DNA of 64,000 nt from UBA7359 sp963976795 (GCA_963976795.1 CAXBLT010000014.1:1-64000); one strand, 5' to 3'; shown: positions 1-8,952, numbered from the stretch's first letter. The notes: generated by a model not told the origin, from the sequence alone. Program-made: numbers and translations.

Positions 1-66
1 TAAATAATTACCTTTTTGTGAAACACAGAGCTTAACTTATGTCCGCATTGGGTCGATAGCAGCAAT

Positions 67-94
67 AAAAAAGCCCCTGTGTAAGGGGCTTTTA
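67..94 (-). terminator. Rho-independent terminator of the cyclophilin gene
   Basis: A stem AAAAGCCCC / GGGGCTTTT closes on a 7-nt loop. A-run on the left and T-run on the right make it usable from both sides. It sits 12 bp beyond the stop codon of the minus-strand cyclophilin gene, and could also stop a plus-strand transcript entering from outside the window. Confidence 0.85.
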
Positions 95-105
95 AAGTTT
101 ACTGA

Positions 106-693
106 TTATTCAGTTGTTTCAGCTTCTACTACTCTCACATTCATCTCTATACGTTCATGTGGGTTGTCTCTGCCATCACGTTTTTGCGATACGATCTTAT
201 CGGCGATCTCCATACCTTTTATGACTTCCCCAAAGACGGTGTATTGTTCATCAAGAAACTTTGAGTCCTGTACAACAATAAAAAATTGAGAGCCTGCGCT
301 GTTAGGATCTTGTGAACGTGCCATGGAGAGGATGCCTCTTTTATGTGAACGTTTATTAAACTCGGCGGGAACGCTGTGATCTGGACCACCGGTGCCATAG
401 AGTGATTTGTCTGTGCCTTTTGTATTTGGATCTCCACCTTGAATCATAAAGCCTGGGATGACGCGATGGAAAATAGTGCCATCATAAAATCCGGATTTGG
501 CGAGGGTCAAAAAATTATCTACATGCTTTGGTGCATCATCAGGAAAAAAATGGAGTTCAATGTCGCCGAATTTTGTTTCGATCACGGCTGTTGGTGTAGT
601 CTCATCTGCAATGACAATCATTGATGCTAATAAAAGCAAAAAGCTGATACTGAAACGAGATATATTCTTCATAGTAAAAATATTGATAGACAC
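106..693 (-). CDS. ppiA: Periplasmic cyclophilin-type peptidyl-prolyl cis-trans isomerase
   Basis: Cyclophilins catalyse cis-trans isomerisation of Xaa-Pro bonds. The protein has 195 residues: a hydrophobic signal segment (about residues 8-29, ending near VIA-DE), then a single cyclophilin domain with the catalytic FHRVIPGFMIQGGD motif, the NSAGSQFFI motif and FGEV near the end. The start is taken as GTG at 693 because GGAG lies 6 nt upstream; an in-frame ATG at 672 has no such site but would give a more usual signal peptide. It is transcribed alone, divergently from bioA, and ends at a strong terminator. The export signal suggests a periplasmic PpiA rather than cytoplasmic PpiB; the sequence alone does not fully separate the two. 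Confidence 0.9.
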   Translation of the reverse strand: MSINIFTMKNISRFSISFLLLLASMIVIADETTPTAVIETKFGDIELHFFPDDAPKHVDNFLTLAKSGFYDGTIFHRVIPGFMIQGGDPNTKGTDKSLYGTGGPDHSVPAEFNKRSHKRGILSMARSQDPNSAGSQFFIVVQDSKFLDEQYTVFGEVIKGMEIADKIVSQKRDGRDNPHERIEMNVRVVEAETTE

Positions 694-830
694 GATTTAC
701 TCCATTTAAATATTAAAAAATGTTTTTCTATATGTAAGGTGTTAAGAAAGATTTCTAAGTTCAATAATAAAATTTTATATTAAACATTATATAATGTCAC
801 AACTGTTAATAGGTATTACCATAAACCACC

Positions 831-2114
831 ATGCAAGACTTCGACGAATTACTCAATATAGATAAAAACTCAATCTGGCATCCTTATAGTGCGATGTCTT
901 CTGACTTGCCGGTTTATCATGTTGCCTCTGCCGATGGCGTACGTCTAAAACTAAGCGATGGACAGGAACTGATTGATGGTATGTCGTCCTGGTGGAGTGT
1001 GATCCATGGCTATAACCATCCCGATATGAACCTGGCATTGGAGCGGCAGCTTAAGGATATGGCGCATGTGATGTTCGGTGGTTTGACACATACCCCAGCT
1101 ATTGAGCTAACAAAAAAGCTGATTGCAATTACGCCAGATGCTTTGAAGGCTGTTTTTTATTCTGATTCTGGTTCAGTCGCAGTTGAAGTCGCAATGAAAA
1201 TGGCGATTCAATATTGGCATGCGAAAGGTGAACTCAAACGACAACGATTTATTAGTCTTCGCTCCGGGTATCACGGTGACACCTTAGGGGCGATGTCGGT
1301 GTGCGACCCCGAAACAGGTATGCATAGTCTATTTTCCAGTGTACTGCCTGAACAGATATTTATTGAACAACCTCAATGTCGTTTCAATGAACCTTGCACG
1401 GATAATGATATTGCGGGACTCAAAAAAGTATTAGCAGAACACGGTGGAGATTGTGCGGCCTTAATCATGGAGCCCATAGTGCAGGGTGCGGGAGGTATGT
1501 GGTTTTATTCTGCGGATTATGTGAAGCAAGCGCGTAAATTATGTGATGACTATAATGTGTTGCTGATTTTCGATGAAATAGCGACGGGCTTTGGTCGGAC
1601 AGGGAAATTATTCGCCTGTGAGCATGCGGATGTTGTCCCTGATATTATGTGTGTTGGTAAAGCACTCACTGGCGGTTATCTCTCTCTTGCTGCTACCTTA
1701 ACGACACAAGACATCCATGTGACGATTGATAGCGGTGATCCTGGCATCTTTATGCATGGGCCTACCTTTATGGCAAACCCATTGGCTTGTAGAGCGGCGC
1801 TTACCAGTATTCATCTATTGCTAGAGACTAACTGGCAAGAGAACATAAGTCGAATTCAATATTCCTTAGAGCAAGGACTGGCCCCTTGTCGACAGTTATC
1901 GCAGGTTCATGATGTTCGCGTTTTAGGTGGTATTGGTGTTGTGGAATTAAAAGAAGCGGTTGATATGAAAACGATAGTACCTAAATTTGTGGAAGCAGGT
2001 GTCTGGATACGCCCCTTTGGTAAAATGGTCTACGTCATGCCTCCCTATATTATAAGTGATGATGATTTGTCGACCTTGACCCGTGCCATGGTCGCTGTAA
2101 TAGCGGAGTGTTAG
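831..2114 (+). CDS. bioA: Adenosylmethionine-8-amino-7-oxononanoate aminotransferase
   Basis: BioA makes 7,8-diaminononanoate from 7-keto-8-aminononanoate with S-adenosylmethionine as amino donor, the antepenultimate step of biotin synthesis. This 427-residue class-III PLP aminotransferase matches the family length. Visible landmarks are W54-W55 in the substrate pocket (MSSWWS), SGSVAVE for cofactor phosphate binding, the FDEI motif with D248, and the PLP lysine K277 in CVGKALTGGY. The gene stands apart from other bio genes, which are not in this window, and is the only plus-strand gene before the SRP RNA gene. No clear ribosome-binding site precedes the ATG at 831, and I found no convincing BirA operator in the 137-bp divergent region. 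Confidence 0.95.
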   Translation: MQDFDELLNIDKNSIWHPYSAMSSDLPVYHVASADGVRLKLSDGQELIDGMSSWWSVIHGYNHPDMNLALERQLKDMAHVMFGGLTHTPAIELTKKLIAITPDALKAVFYSDSGSVAVEVAMKMAIQYWHAKGELKRQRFISLRSGYHGDTLGAMSVCDPETGMHSLFSSVLPEQIFIEQPQCRFNEPCTDNDIAGLKKVLAEHGGDCAALIMEPIVQGAGGMWFYSADYVKQARKLCDDYNVLLIFDEIATGFGRTGKLFACEHADVVPDIMCVGKALTGGYLSLAATLTTQDIHVTIDSGDPGIFMHGPTFMANPLACRAALTSIHLLLETNWQENISRIQYSLEQGLAPCRQLSQVHDVRVLGGIGVVELKEAVDMKTIVPKFVEAGVWIRPFGKMVYVMPPYIISDDDLSTLTRAMVAVIAEC

Positions 2115-2183
2115 AAAACGATTATTTTAAATAATCGTGGTGTCAAAATGGTTTCTTAATTGATACCATCCGTCCTCGTTCAA

Positions 2184-2299
2184 TGGTGGCCTGTGCCGGT
2201 CCCCTCGCAACACGAAATTGTGAATCCCGCCAGGTCCGGAAGGAAGCAACGGCAGCAGTGGATGTGTGTGCCGGGGTAGGGACGGTACGGGTCGCCTCC
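2184..2299 (+). ncRNA. ffs: Signal recognition particle RNA (4.5S RNA, small bacterial type)
   Basis: The diagnostic apical loop region is present: CAGGTCCGGAAGGAAGCA (2230s-2240s), containing the GGAA tetraloop and the asymmetric internal loops that bind the Ffh M domain. Flanks GGTGGCC...CCGGTCCCC and GGGG...CGG...GTCGCC can pair into the long hairpin. Ends are set from this pairing and are accurate to a few bases. The RNA scaffolds Ffh, whose gene is also in this window (41523). ffs directly upstream of dnaX is a common gammaproteobacterial arrangement. Confidence 0.93.
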
Positions 2300-2457
2300 A
2301 ATATGACCTTTCTTAATTATATTAGAATACCCATATGTCACTTGACTGGATTGAAAACCCAAAACGTTTCGCGGGGAAGGCGCTCCTGATGTATGATACA
2401 TGATTAAATTCTGACGTTATTTTTTAATCTTACTTTAGAGAAGAGCAATAAAATTCA

Positions 2458-4089
2458 ATGAGTTATCAAGTACTTGCCCGAAAATGGCGGCCTGGATCAT
2501 TTCAAGATATGGTCGGACAATCACATGTTTTAAAGGCATTGACTAATGCGCTGGATCAAGACCGTTTGCACCATGCTTATTTATTTACCGGTACACGCGG
2601 TGTTGGCAAGACGACTCTGGCAAGAATCTTAGCCAAATGTTTGAATTGTGATACTGGTGTGAGTTCTACACCCTGTGGCACATGCAATGCCTGTGTTGCA
2701 ATAGACGAAGGTCGCTTTGTTGATTTAATTGAAGTGGATGCCGCATCACGCGCCAAGGTCGAGGAAACACGCGACTTGATGGACAATGTTCAATACGCAC
2801 CAAGTAGTGGTAGATATAAAGTCTATCTGATAGATGAAATTCATATGTTTTCCAACCATAGTTTTAATGCTTTATTGAAAACACTTGAAGAACCCCCTCC
2901 GCATGTAAAGTTTTTACTGGCGACAACCGAACCCAAAAAATTACCTGTGACGATTTTGTCACGTTGTTTGCAATTTAATCTGAGTCATTTAACAAATGAA
3001 CAAATCGCCAAGCAAGTTGAAATGATTCTCGGGCAAGAGAATATTGAATATGACTCTGCTTCGACAGAACTCATTGCGAGTGGTGCAGCAGGCAGTATGC
3101 GTGATGCGTTAAGTCTATTAGATCAAGCAATCGCCTATGGCGGTGGTAGATTAGAAGAGACTCAAGTTCGCGCCATGATGGGAACAATCGACAGTGCTGA
3201 CTTGAATGGTTTGATCCAGGCGTTGATTGATGCTGATCCAGAGGCATTGCTGGATACAATCGAGACAATTGCATTACAAAGTCCTGACTTTGATGCTTTA
3301 TTAGCGGAGTTATTAAGTCTGCTCCAAAAAATAGCGATCATTCAAATATTGCCGCCGGATTCAAGTAATCCAATAAAAGATAATGCCGTATTAGTCGATT
3401 TTGCAAATGCAATGAATAAGGAAGATGCTCAACTTTATTATCAAATCGGGATGATGGGGCGCAAGGATCTTTATTTAGCACCGGATGTTAAGTCAGGATT
3501 CGAGATGGTTATGATCAGGATGCTGGCATTTAGACCGCTGACGGGTGATGAAGTGATCAGTAAACCACAAACACTCAAACCTACAAGTAGACCGAGCGCG
3601 CAAGAAGCAATGCCGAAAGCGTCATCCGTTACAGCAGAGAGGAATGATGTTGTTCCAACAAAAATTCCAATAGAAGCGCGTGACGAAGCGCCAATAAAAA
3701 ATACAAACTCTGATAATGAATGGAAAAAGATCATCGATGAGATGGCCTTGGTAGGGCTGGTAAAAGAACTAGCTGGAAACTGTGTTTTAAAATCACACAC
3801 TGACAACCTCATAGAATTGGCGTTAGCACCATCACAGGAACACTTGCTACTAAACCAGAATCAAAAACACCGTTTGGAGCAAGCTATCCAAACCCGGTTT
3901 GGTTCGGAAGTTAAGTTAACTATATTGGTAGAGGATTCAAGTAATGAGACGCCTGCTGAAACCAATGCTCGACTAGAACGAGAAAAACAAAAAGTGGCTG
4001 AGAATGCTATAAATAATGACCCAACAGTGAAATCATTAGTGGATACGTTTAATGCTTCAGTTGACCAAGACTCAATTCAACCCCAGTAA
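2458..4089 (+). CDS. dnaX: DNA polymerase III subunit tau/gamma
   Basis: DnaX is the ATPase subunit of the clamp loader that places the beta sliding clamp on primed DNA; the tau form also tethers polymerase cores and DnaB. The 543-residue protein shows Walker A GTRGVGKTT (45-53), zinc-site cysteines C64, C73, C76 and C79, and the DEIH Walker B box. The C-terminal part (about 420-543) looks like a tau-type domain V. It is somewhat shorter than E. coli tau (643), mainly in the linker. It heads dnaX-ybaB-recR. A CCC-AAA-AAA-TTA heptamer occurs near 2932 but lies inside the ATPase core, not where E. coli frameshifts to make gamma, so a gamma product is not supported. Confidence 0.96.
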   Translation: MSYQVLARKWRPGSFQDMVGQSHVLKALTNALDQDRLHHAYLFTGTRGVGKTTLARILAKCLNCDTGVSSTPCGTCNACVAIDEGRFVDLIEVDAASRAKVEETRDLMDNVQYAPSSGRYKVYLIDEIHMFSNHSFNALLKTLEEPPPHVKFLLATTEPKKLPVTILSRCLQFNLSHLTNEQIAKQVEMILGQENIEYDSASTELIASGAAGSMRDALSLLDQAIAYGGGRLEETQVRAMMGTIDSADLNGLIQALIDADPEALLDTIETIALQSPDFDALLAELLSLLQKIAIIQILPPDSSNPIKDNAVLVDFANAMNKEDAQLYYQIGMMGRKDLYLAPDVKSGFEMVMIRMLAFRPLTGDEVISKPQTLKPTSRPSAQEAMPKASSVTAERNDVVPTKIPIEARDEAPIKNTNSDNEWKKIIDEMALVGLVKELAGNCVLKSHTDNLIELALAPSQEHLLLNQNQKHRLEQAIQTRFGSEVKLTILVEDSSNETPAETNARLEREKQKVAENAINNDPTVKSLVDTFNASVDQDSIQPQ

Positions 4090-4120
4090 ACAACATTTTT
4101 AATTAAGAGGAAATAAAACG

Positions 4121-4444
4121 ATGAAAGGTGGTATGGGAAATATCATGAAACAGGCGCAACAGATGCAAGCCAATATGGAAAAAGCCCAAAAAGAGCTCGC
4201 TGATGCAGAAGTTGTTGGTGAATCAGGAGCGGGTTTGGTTAAAGTAACAATGAATGGTCGTCATGATGTAAAACGTGTCGTTATCGATCCAGAATTGATG
4301 AAAGATGATAAAGAGATGGTTGAAGATCTTGTGGCTGCAGCCGTGAACGATGCAAATCGACGAGTAGAAACTATGACACAGGAAAGGATGGCAAGTGTTA
4401 CTGCTGGAATGGGTCTACCACCAGGAATGAAACTCCCTTTTTAG
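4121..4444 (+). CDS. ybaB: YbaB/EbfC family nucleoid-associated protein
   Basis: YbaB/EbfC proteins are small dimeric DNA-binding proteins with a tweezer-like shape, encoded between dnaX and recR in most proteobacteria. This one has 107 residues, the usual length, with the N-terminal coiled helix rich in Q, M, A and K (MKQAQQMQANMEKAQ) and the VEDLVAAAVNDA motif. The ATG at 4121 follows AAGAGGAAATAAAACG, a good ribosome-binding site. Gaps to dnaX (31 bp) and recR (21 bp) indicate one operon. The methionine- and glycine-rich C-terminus is typical. Confidence 0.93.
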   Translation: MKGGMGNIMKQAQQMQANMEKAQKELADAEVVGESGAGLVKVTMNGRHDVKRVVIDPELMKDDKEMVEDLVAAAVNDANRRVETMTQERMASVTAGMGLPPGMKLPF

Positions 4445-4465
4445 TTTTTGTAATACAGAATTCTT

Positions 4466-5059
4466 ATGACCCAACAGTCCTTGTTAGAGCAACTGGTTGA
4501 AGCCTTGCGTTGCATGCCCGGTATAGGCAGAAAATCAGCACAACGGATTGCCCATCAGCTATTACAAAGAAATCGTGATGCGGCAAAACACCTCTCCAGA
4601 ATTTTGGCCGATGCTATGGAAAATATTGGACATTGTGAACGTTGTCGTACCTATACCGAAAATACACTATGTCACCTTTGTGAAAATAAAAAACGTGATG
4701 AAAGTATGCTTTGTATCGTGGAAAACCCCTCTGATGTTGATTCAATTGAAGAAGCAAATTATCGCGGACGTTATTTTGTTTTGCTTGGCCACTTATCACC
4801 GCTGGATGGTATTGGGCCGGATGATATAGGTCTGAATGATCTGCCAAAATTATTGGACAACGAAGAATTAAAAGAAGTAATCCTTGCGACTAGCAGTACA
4901 GTAGAGGGTGAGGCTACAGCCCACTTTATTAGCGAGATGGTTAAAGCGCGTGGTAAAGCCGTTTCCCGAATTGCGCATGGGGTACCGATGGGGGGAGAGC
5001 TGGAGTATGTTAATAGCTTGACTATCGCTCATGCAATAGATGGCAGGAAAGCGATCTAA
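4466..5059 (+). CDS. recR: Recombination mediator protein RecR
   Basis: RecR works with RecO and RecF to load RecA on gapped DNA coated with SSB. The 197 residues are the normal length. An N-terminal helix-hairpin-helix (LRCMPGIGRKSAQRIAHQLL region) is followed by a four-cysteine zinc finger (C57, C60, C69, C72) and a Toprim domain starting at LCIVENPSDV with the invariant GR.F.LLGHLSPLDGIGP-type stretch. It is the last gene of the dnaX operon; 162 bp without a gene follows before an unrelated transporter. Confidence 0.96.
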   Translation: MTQQSLLEQLVEALRCMPGIGRKSAQRIAHQLLQRNRDAAKHLSRILADAMENIGHCERCRTYTENTLCHLCENKKRDESMLCIVENPSDVDSIEEANYRGRYFVLLGHLSPLDGIGPDDIGLNDLPKLLDNEELKEVILATSSTVEGEATAHFISEMVKARGKAVSRIAHGVPMGGELEYVNSLTIAHAIDGRKAI

Positions 5060-5190
5060 TAATTTTTTTTAAATCGTTTAAGCTTGTTTAATAGACGTTC
5101 AACACTTTGGAAAGAAGGCTCAATAGTGCTTCCCCTATTCTTTGGTTAAACAATACTAAAGGTGTGATAAAAAACATGCCAAACATTTTA

Positions 5191-5218
5191 TTGTCATACA
5201 CAATTAAATCGGTAATAT
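5191..5218 (+). promoter_or_regulatory. Putative sigma-70 promoter for the EamA transporter gene
   Basis: TTGTCA, a 16-nt spacer and TAATAT resemble a housekeeping promoter. The predicted transcription start falls almost on the ATG at 5222, which lacks a ribosome-binding site, so transcription and translation starts may coincide (leaderless mRNA). Pattern recognised by eye only. Confidence 0.35.
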
Positions 5219-5221
5219 AAA

Positions 5222-6088
5222 ATGAACGCAGTGTTATGGATGATAGGAGGCTTAGTCTCATTAAGCTTGATGGCAATCGGAGCGCGAGAACTTGCCGGGC
5301 AAATCACGACCTTCCAAATTCTTTTTTTTCGTAGTGTAGTCGGTTTGTTCATCATTACTGTAATAATTTATAAATCGAAAAAATCCAGACTATTTTCAAG
5401 TAAACGTATAAAGCTGCATATTGTACGTAATGTTTTTCATTTTATCGGGCAGTATGGCTGGTTCCTTGGGATCGGGTTATTACCCTTGGCGCATGTCTTT
5501 GCGCTGGAATTCACCGTGCCTATGTGGACATTGGTAATAGCGTCGCTGTTCTTGAAGGAAGGCATAACTCCCCGGAAAATAATAGCTGTTTTATTTGGAG
5601 TCTTGGGCGTTTATGTCATTTTAAACCCGGGCATAGAGATTGTAGATTCGGCATCAATTATTGTTTTGGTTGCGGCTATTGGGTATTCGGCCTCACATGT
5701 CGCAACCAAGGCGTTATCAAACACGGAGGACTCATTAACTGTCTTGTTTTATATGTGCCTCATACAACTTCCCATTGGTTTTCTATTTACCATGAATGAT
5801 TGGGTATTGCCCGATTTACGCCAGTGCTTTTGGTTAAGTGTTATTGGTATAACTGCGTTAACCGGACATTATTGTATTACCAATGCAATGAAATTAGCGG
5901 AAGCAGGTATCGTCGTTACTTTGGATTTTTTTCGATTGCCGTTGATTGCCGTTGTTGGAACGATCTTATACAACGAAGCGTTTGAAGTTGCGGTTATCCT
6001 GGGCGCTGGTTTAATGCTATTTGGTAACCTGATAAATTTAAGCCCATCAAAAACGAAGCGTCTCCCTACAGCAACACATGAAGATTAA
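5222..6088 (+). CDS. EamA/DMT-superfamily membrane transporter
   Basis: This 288-residue protein has about ten hydrophobic segments arranged as two repeated five-helix EamA units (roughly 3-135 and 150-277), the signature of drug/metabolite transporters. The first repeat ends with the conserved ...AVLFGVLGVYVILNPG motif. Substrates in this superfamily range from amino acids and purines to S-adenosylmethionine and cannot be read from sequence. The gene is single, with no ribosome-binding site before its ATG. A start at codon 7 (5240) is possible but would cut into the first helix. Confidence 0.85.
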   Translation: MNAVLWMIGGLVSLSLMAIGARELAGQITTFQILFFRSVVGLFIITVIIYKSKKSRLFSSKRIKLHIVRNVFHFIGQYGWFLGIGLLPLAHVFALEFTVPMWTLVIASLFLKEGITPRKIIAVLFGVLGVYVILNPGIEIVDSASIIVLVAAIGYSASHVATKALSNTEDSLTVLFYMCLIQLPIGFLFTMNDWVLPDLRQCFWLSVIGITALTGHYCITNAMKLAEAGIVVTLDFFRLPLIAVVGTILYNEAFEVAVILGAGLMLFGNLINLSPSKTKRLPTATHED

Positions 6089-6261
6089 CCTTGTTCTGAT
6101 CTAAGTGTTTTTACACCGATTATCCAATCATTTCTCTCGCGTACTCATTTTGGATTCGGACTATGTGCATGTGTCACATAATCTGCATAACAACCTTGTT
6201 TGGGTAAGGGCTAATTACTTATATTGAGTAACGTCATTTGAGAAACAGAGAGGTCTTAAAA

Positions 6262-6690
6262 ATGAAGGCTAAACATGGCAAACAGCCGTACGACTATTAT
6301 GAAGAAACGAGGACGTATCCCCGTGTACATATCAACCTGCCAATTACGATATACCTTGATAACAAACGATTTATCACAGCAAGTATTTATGATATCTCGC
6401 CGGATGGGTTGCAGGTTCGTTGCACAAGGGCTATTGCGAAGGCATTAAACCCACGAGGCCAACGAATAAAGTATGAAGACAAATTTACTGTTAATACGAA
6501 ATTTACTGTGTCTATTGATGACGAGCAACATGTGGTGGCGGTCTCTTGTCAAATTTACTATTTTGTTTTGCTTCCTGACGTCGAAGGAGAAGATGTCGCT
6601 TTTGGTTTGAAGTTTAAAAAATTCGAAGGGGAATCAATCAGGCACATAGGAGATCTTATTGAAAACGAATTAGAGCCAACAGTTGTATAA
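6262..6690 (+). CDS. PilZ-domain protein, probable cyclic-di-GMP receptor
   Basis: PilZ domains bind cyclic di-GMP through an RxxxR motif and a D/NxSxxG motif. Both are visible: RTYPR near the N-terminus and DISPDG about 35 residues later. The 142-residue protein has no other domain, so it probably acts by binding a partner. The start is ATG 6262, preceded by AGAGAGG at 8-nt spacing; an upstream in-frame TTG (6238) has no site. Stand-alone; its target is unknown. A second PilZ protein lies at 38616, and a Pil-Chp-like locus lies 40 kb away, but no adjacency connects them. Confidence 0.85.
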   Translation: MKAKHGKQPYDYYEETRTYPRVHINLPITIYLDNKRFITASIYDISPDGLQVRCTRAIAKALNPRGQRIKYEDKFTVNTKFTVSIDDEQHVVAVSCQIYYFVLLPDVEGEDVAFGLKFKKFEGESIRHIGDLIENELEPTVV

Positions 6691-6708
6691 CAATAAATGG
6701 TTGGCTTT
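6674..6708 (+). terminator. Weak candidate terminator overlapping the PilZ stop codon
   Basis: AGCCAAC (6674-6680) and GTTGGCT (6700-6706) form a perfect 7-bp stem followed by only three T. The 19-nt loop holds the stop codon. It lies between convergent genes, which supports a terminator role, but the T-run is short. Confidence 0.3.
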
Positions 6709-6755
6709 AAGAAACCTTGAGAAAATATTATTATTTGATTAGTGTCATTAAAATT

Positions 6756-7052
6756 TTATTTATCAGGATTGAAGTGATAAAAAGATTGGTTCAAGTAAGC
6801 CGTGACATCATCTATCTCTTCTTCAAACCAAATCAGTTCGGTCATAATCTCGCATTGGACTACACGTTCGCGAAGCAATGAATAGCTTTTTGTTTTCTTG
6901 TCTTCACGCGTGTACATAGAATCATCGTGACAACGTACACAACTTTCATTATGTAGCTCCTTACCATTGTCGATATCGAAAGCATGTGTGGACGTACTTA
7001 ACAACAAGAATGAGACTAAGTTTGCCAGTGAGATTTTATTGAATAAGTTCAT
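6756..7052 (-). CDS. Small exported c-type cytochrome-like protein
   Basis: The 98-residue protein carries a signal peptide (about 1-24, ending THA-FD) and one heme-c attachment motif, CVRCH, about 14 residues into the mature chain. The EEEIDDVTAYLNQSFYHF end resembles the last helix of class I cytochromes c. It is therefore predicted to be a periplasmic single-heme electron carrier. Its ATG overlaps the TGA of the upstream M48 peptidase gene by four bases (ATGA), which implies translational coupling. The partner and redox role are unknown. An axial methionine is not certain: M in QCEIMTE is one candidate. Confidence 0.75.
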   Translation of the reverse strand: MNLFNKISLANLVSFLLLSTSTHAFDIDNGKELHNESCVRCHDDSMYTREDKKTKSYSLLRERVVQCEIMTELIWFEEEIDDVTAYLNQSFYHFNPDK

Positions 7053-8293
7053 GCAAATTTACTCTTCAAATGTGCGATTCGTATCGGTGCTGGCGGATGT
7101 GAATCATGGAATGCAGAATACAGCGGATCCGGTGTCAATGTATTTGCATTTTCACGGTATAAACTCACCAATGCGGTAATCAGGTTTTCTGTTTGTGCTT
7201 GGTCTGCTGCAAAATCATCAGCTTCAAATTCATGTTGACGTGATATGAATGAGAACAAAGGTTGCAGAAAAAATGTAAACGCAGGTGAGGCTATTAAGAA
7301 CAATATTAATGCCATATAGGTAGACGCTTGTTCGACGCCCAAACCATTATAGAACCAGGGTTCGTTAATCAGCCATCCAAGTATTCCCAAACCAATCAAA
7401 AAGACACTTCCCAATACCGATATTCTTTTACGGATATGGTTACATTTGAAATGCCCAAGTTCATGTGCGAGAACGGCTTCAATCTCATCGTAACTAAGCT
7501 CATTAACCAATGTATCAAAAAAGACAATACGTTTATTTGCACCAAGACCTGTAAAGTAGGCATTACCGTGTGTCGAGCGAGTTGAACCATCCATCACGAA
7601 AATACCCTGGCTTTTGAATCCATTTCGAGTAAGCAGGTTTTCTATGCGTGTTCTTAACTCTTCATTATCTAATGGTCTAAATTTATTAAAAAGAGGTGCT
7701 ATAAAAGCTGGATAGGCCCACATCATAATAAGACTGAAACTCAACCATGTTGCCCAGACATAAAGCCACCAGTAGTTACCACTATTCTCCATAATCCAGA
7801 GCACGAGCAATAAGATTGGCGTACCAATCAATAAGCCTACTACAGCATTTTTAAGTAGGTCGACGATAAATATTTTTGGCGTCATCTTATTGAAGCCAAA
7901 TGATTGTTCTAGTTTAAATGTCCGATAAATTGACATTGGTAAATCGAGTATCGACATAATAGCGAATACACTGAGAATGAACCCGGCCCCGGTCCAAATG
8001 TCCGATAAGCCAAATGAACGCCACCAGTTATCTAGCAGTTGAAGCCCGCCTGCCAAGGTCCACAATAGCAAAAATACTGAACCGATGATGAGTTCTGCCA
8101 AACCTGTTTTTACCTTCGCTTGAGTATAATCTGCAGCCTTATGATGCGCTTCAACTGGAATTTTATCATTAAAAGCATCTGGCACATTTTCGCGGTTAGA
8201 ACGAATATGGCTGATATGTCGTTGTACTAAAAACCATTGAACAACGATGCTGACGCCTAAGCTAAGTACAAATATGCTGGTAAAGAGGTTCAC
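7049..8293 (-). CDS. M48-family membrane zinc metalloprotease (Ste24/CAAX-protease-like)
   Basis: This 414-residue protein resembles the Ste24 branch of family M48. Six to seven hydrophobic segments surround the zinc motif HELGH (277-281), with the third ligand glutamate downstream in HEFEADDFA. The VMDGSTRSTHGNAYFTG segment is also characteristic. Bacterial members act in inner-membrane proteolysis and quality control; a lipidated CAAX substrate is not expected in bacteria. The start is GTG at 8293, with GGAG 11 nt upstream, a slightly long spacing. It is the first gene of a two-gene operon with the small cytochrome and is divergent from orn. Confidence 0.88.
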   Translation of the reverse strand: MNLFTSIFVLSLGVSIVVQWFLVQRHISHIRSNRENVPDAFNDKIPVEAHHKAADYTQAKVKTGLAELIIGSVFLLLWTLAGGLQLLDNWWRSFGLSDIWTGAGFILSVFAIMSILDLPMSIYRTFKLEQSFGFNKMTPKIFIVDLLKNAVVGLLIGTPILLLVLWIMENSGNYWWLYVWATWLSFSLIMMWAYPAFIAPLFNKFRPLDNEELRTRIENLLTRNGFKSQGIFVMDGSTRSTHGNAYFTGLGANKRIVFFDTLVNELSYDEIEAVLAHELGHFKCNHIRKRISVLGSVFLIGLGILGWLINEPWFYNGLGVEQASTYMALILFLIASPAFTFFLQPLFSFISRQHEFEADDFAADQAQTENLITALVSLYRENANTLTPDPLYSAFHDSHPPAPIRIAHLKSKFA

Positions 8294-8407
8294 GCGGTTT
8301 TTATCTCCTGAAAGAATTCTTGTCTGTTTTGTAATAAGTCGTTAATTATGTTCATATTTAGTAAATAGTGGTTAAAATTAAATAATCAAATAAAAACTGG
8401 ATACATA

Positions 8408-8950
8408 ATGTCACATTCTGAAAATAACCTCATATGGATCGATCTGGAAATGACGGGTCTTGATACTGATAATGACCTAATCATAGAGGTCGCTACTATT
8501 GTTACCGATCCTCAGCTTAACATCCTCGAAGAAGGTCCCATCATAGCAATCTTTCAATCTGATGAGATATTGGGGCAAATGGATGAGTGGAATACAAGAC
8601 AACATAATCAATCCGGTTTGGTGGAAAGAATCAAGAATAGTCCATATGACGTTGCCGAAGCTGAAAGTTTGACGCTGGCATTTCTAAAAAAATTCGTAGG
8701 AAAAGGAAAATCACCAATGTGTGGTAATAGTATATGTCAGGATCGCAGATTTATGCACCGATTAATGCCTGAATTAGAAGCCTATTTTCATTACCGAAAC
8801 CTTGATGTCAGTACCATCAAGGAAATCACCAAACGTTGGGCACCAGATCAGGAAGATTACACTAAACAAGGCAATCACCTTGCGATGGATGACATACGTG
8901 ATTCAATCAATGAGTTGCAGTTCTATCGAGAGCACGTTTTCAAAATATAA
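8408..8950 (+). CDS. orn: Oligoribonuclease
   Basis: Orn is a 3'-5' exoribonuclease that degrades di- to pentanucleotides, including pGpG from cyclic-di-GMP breakdown. At 180 residues it matches the family. DEDDh motifs are visible: WIDLEMTGLD (ExoI), CGNSICQDRRFM (ExoII) and the HLAMDDIRDSI (ExoIII) block. It is followed after two bases by nnr, indicating one transcript. The presence of two PilZ proteins in the window fits an organism that turns over cyclic-di-GMP, but orn is near-universal in gammaproteobacteria. Confidence 0.96.
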   Translation: MSHSENNLIWIDLEMTGLDTDNDLIIEVATIVTDPQLNILEEGPIIAIFQSDEILGQMDEWNTRQHNQSGLVERIKNSPYDVAEAESLTLAFLKKFVGKGKSPMCGNSICQDRRFMHRLMPELEAYFHYRNLDVSTIKEITKRWAPDQEDYTKQGNHLAMDDIRDSINELQFYREHVFKI

Positions 8951-8952
8951 CC

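Noticed and set aside
694..830. BirA-type operator between ppiA and bioA
   Set aside because: Only loose similarity (ATAAACC, GTTAATAGG) without the two spaced half-sites expected for a biotin operator.
2928..2945. CCC-AAA-AAA-TTA run in dnaX as a programmed frameshift site
   Set aside because: It lies inside the ATPase core (TTEPKKLPVT), far upstream of where a gamma-form truncation would be useful. No slippery A-AAA-AAG with a following stem was found near codon 430.
3471..3812. 113-codon minus-strand open frame opposite dnaX
   Set aside because: Composition is that of an antisense shadow of the variable dnaX linker; it has no ribosome-binding site and no recognisable domain.
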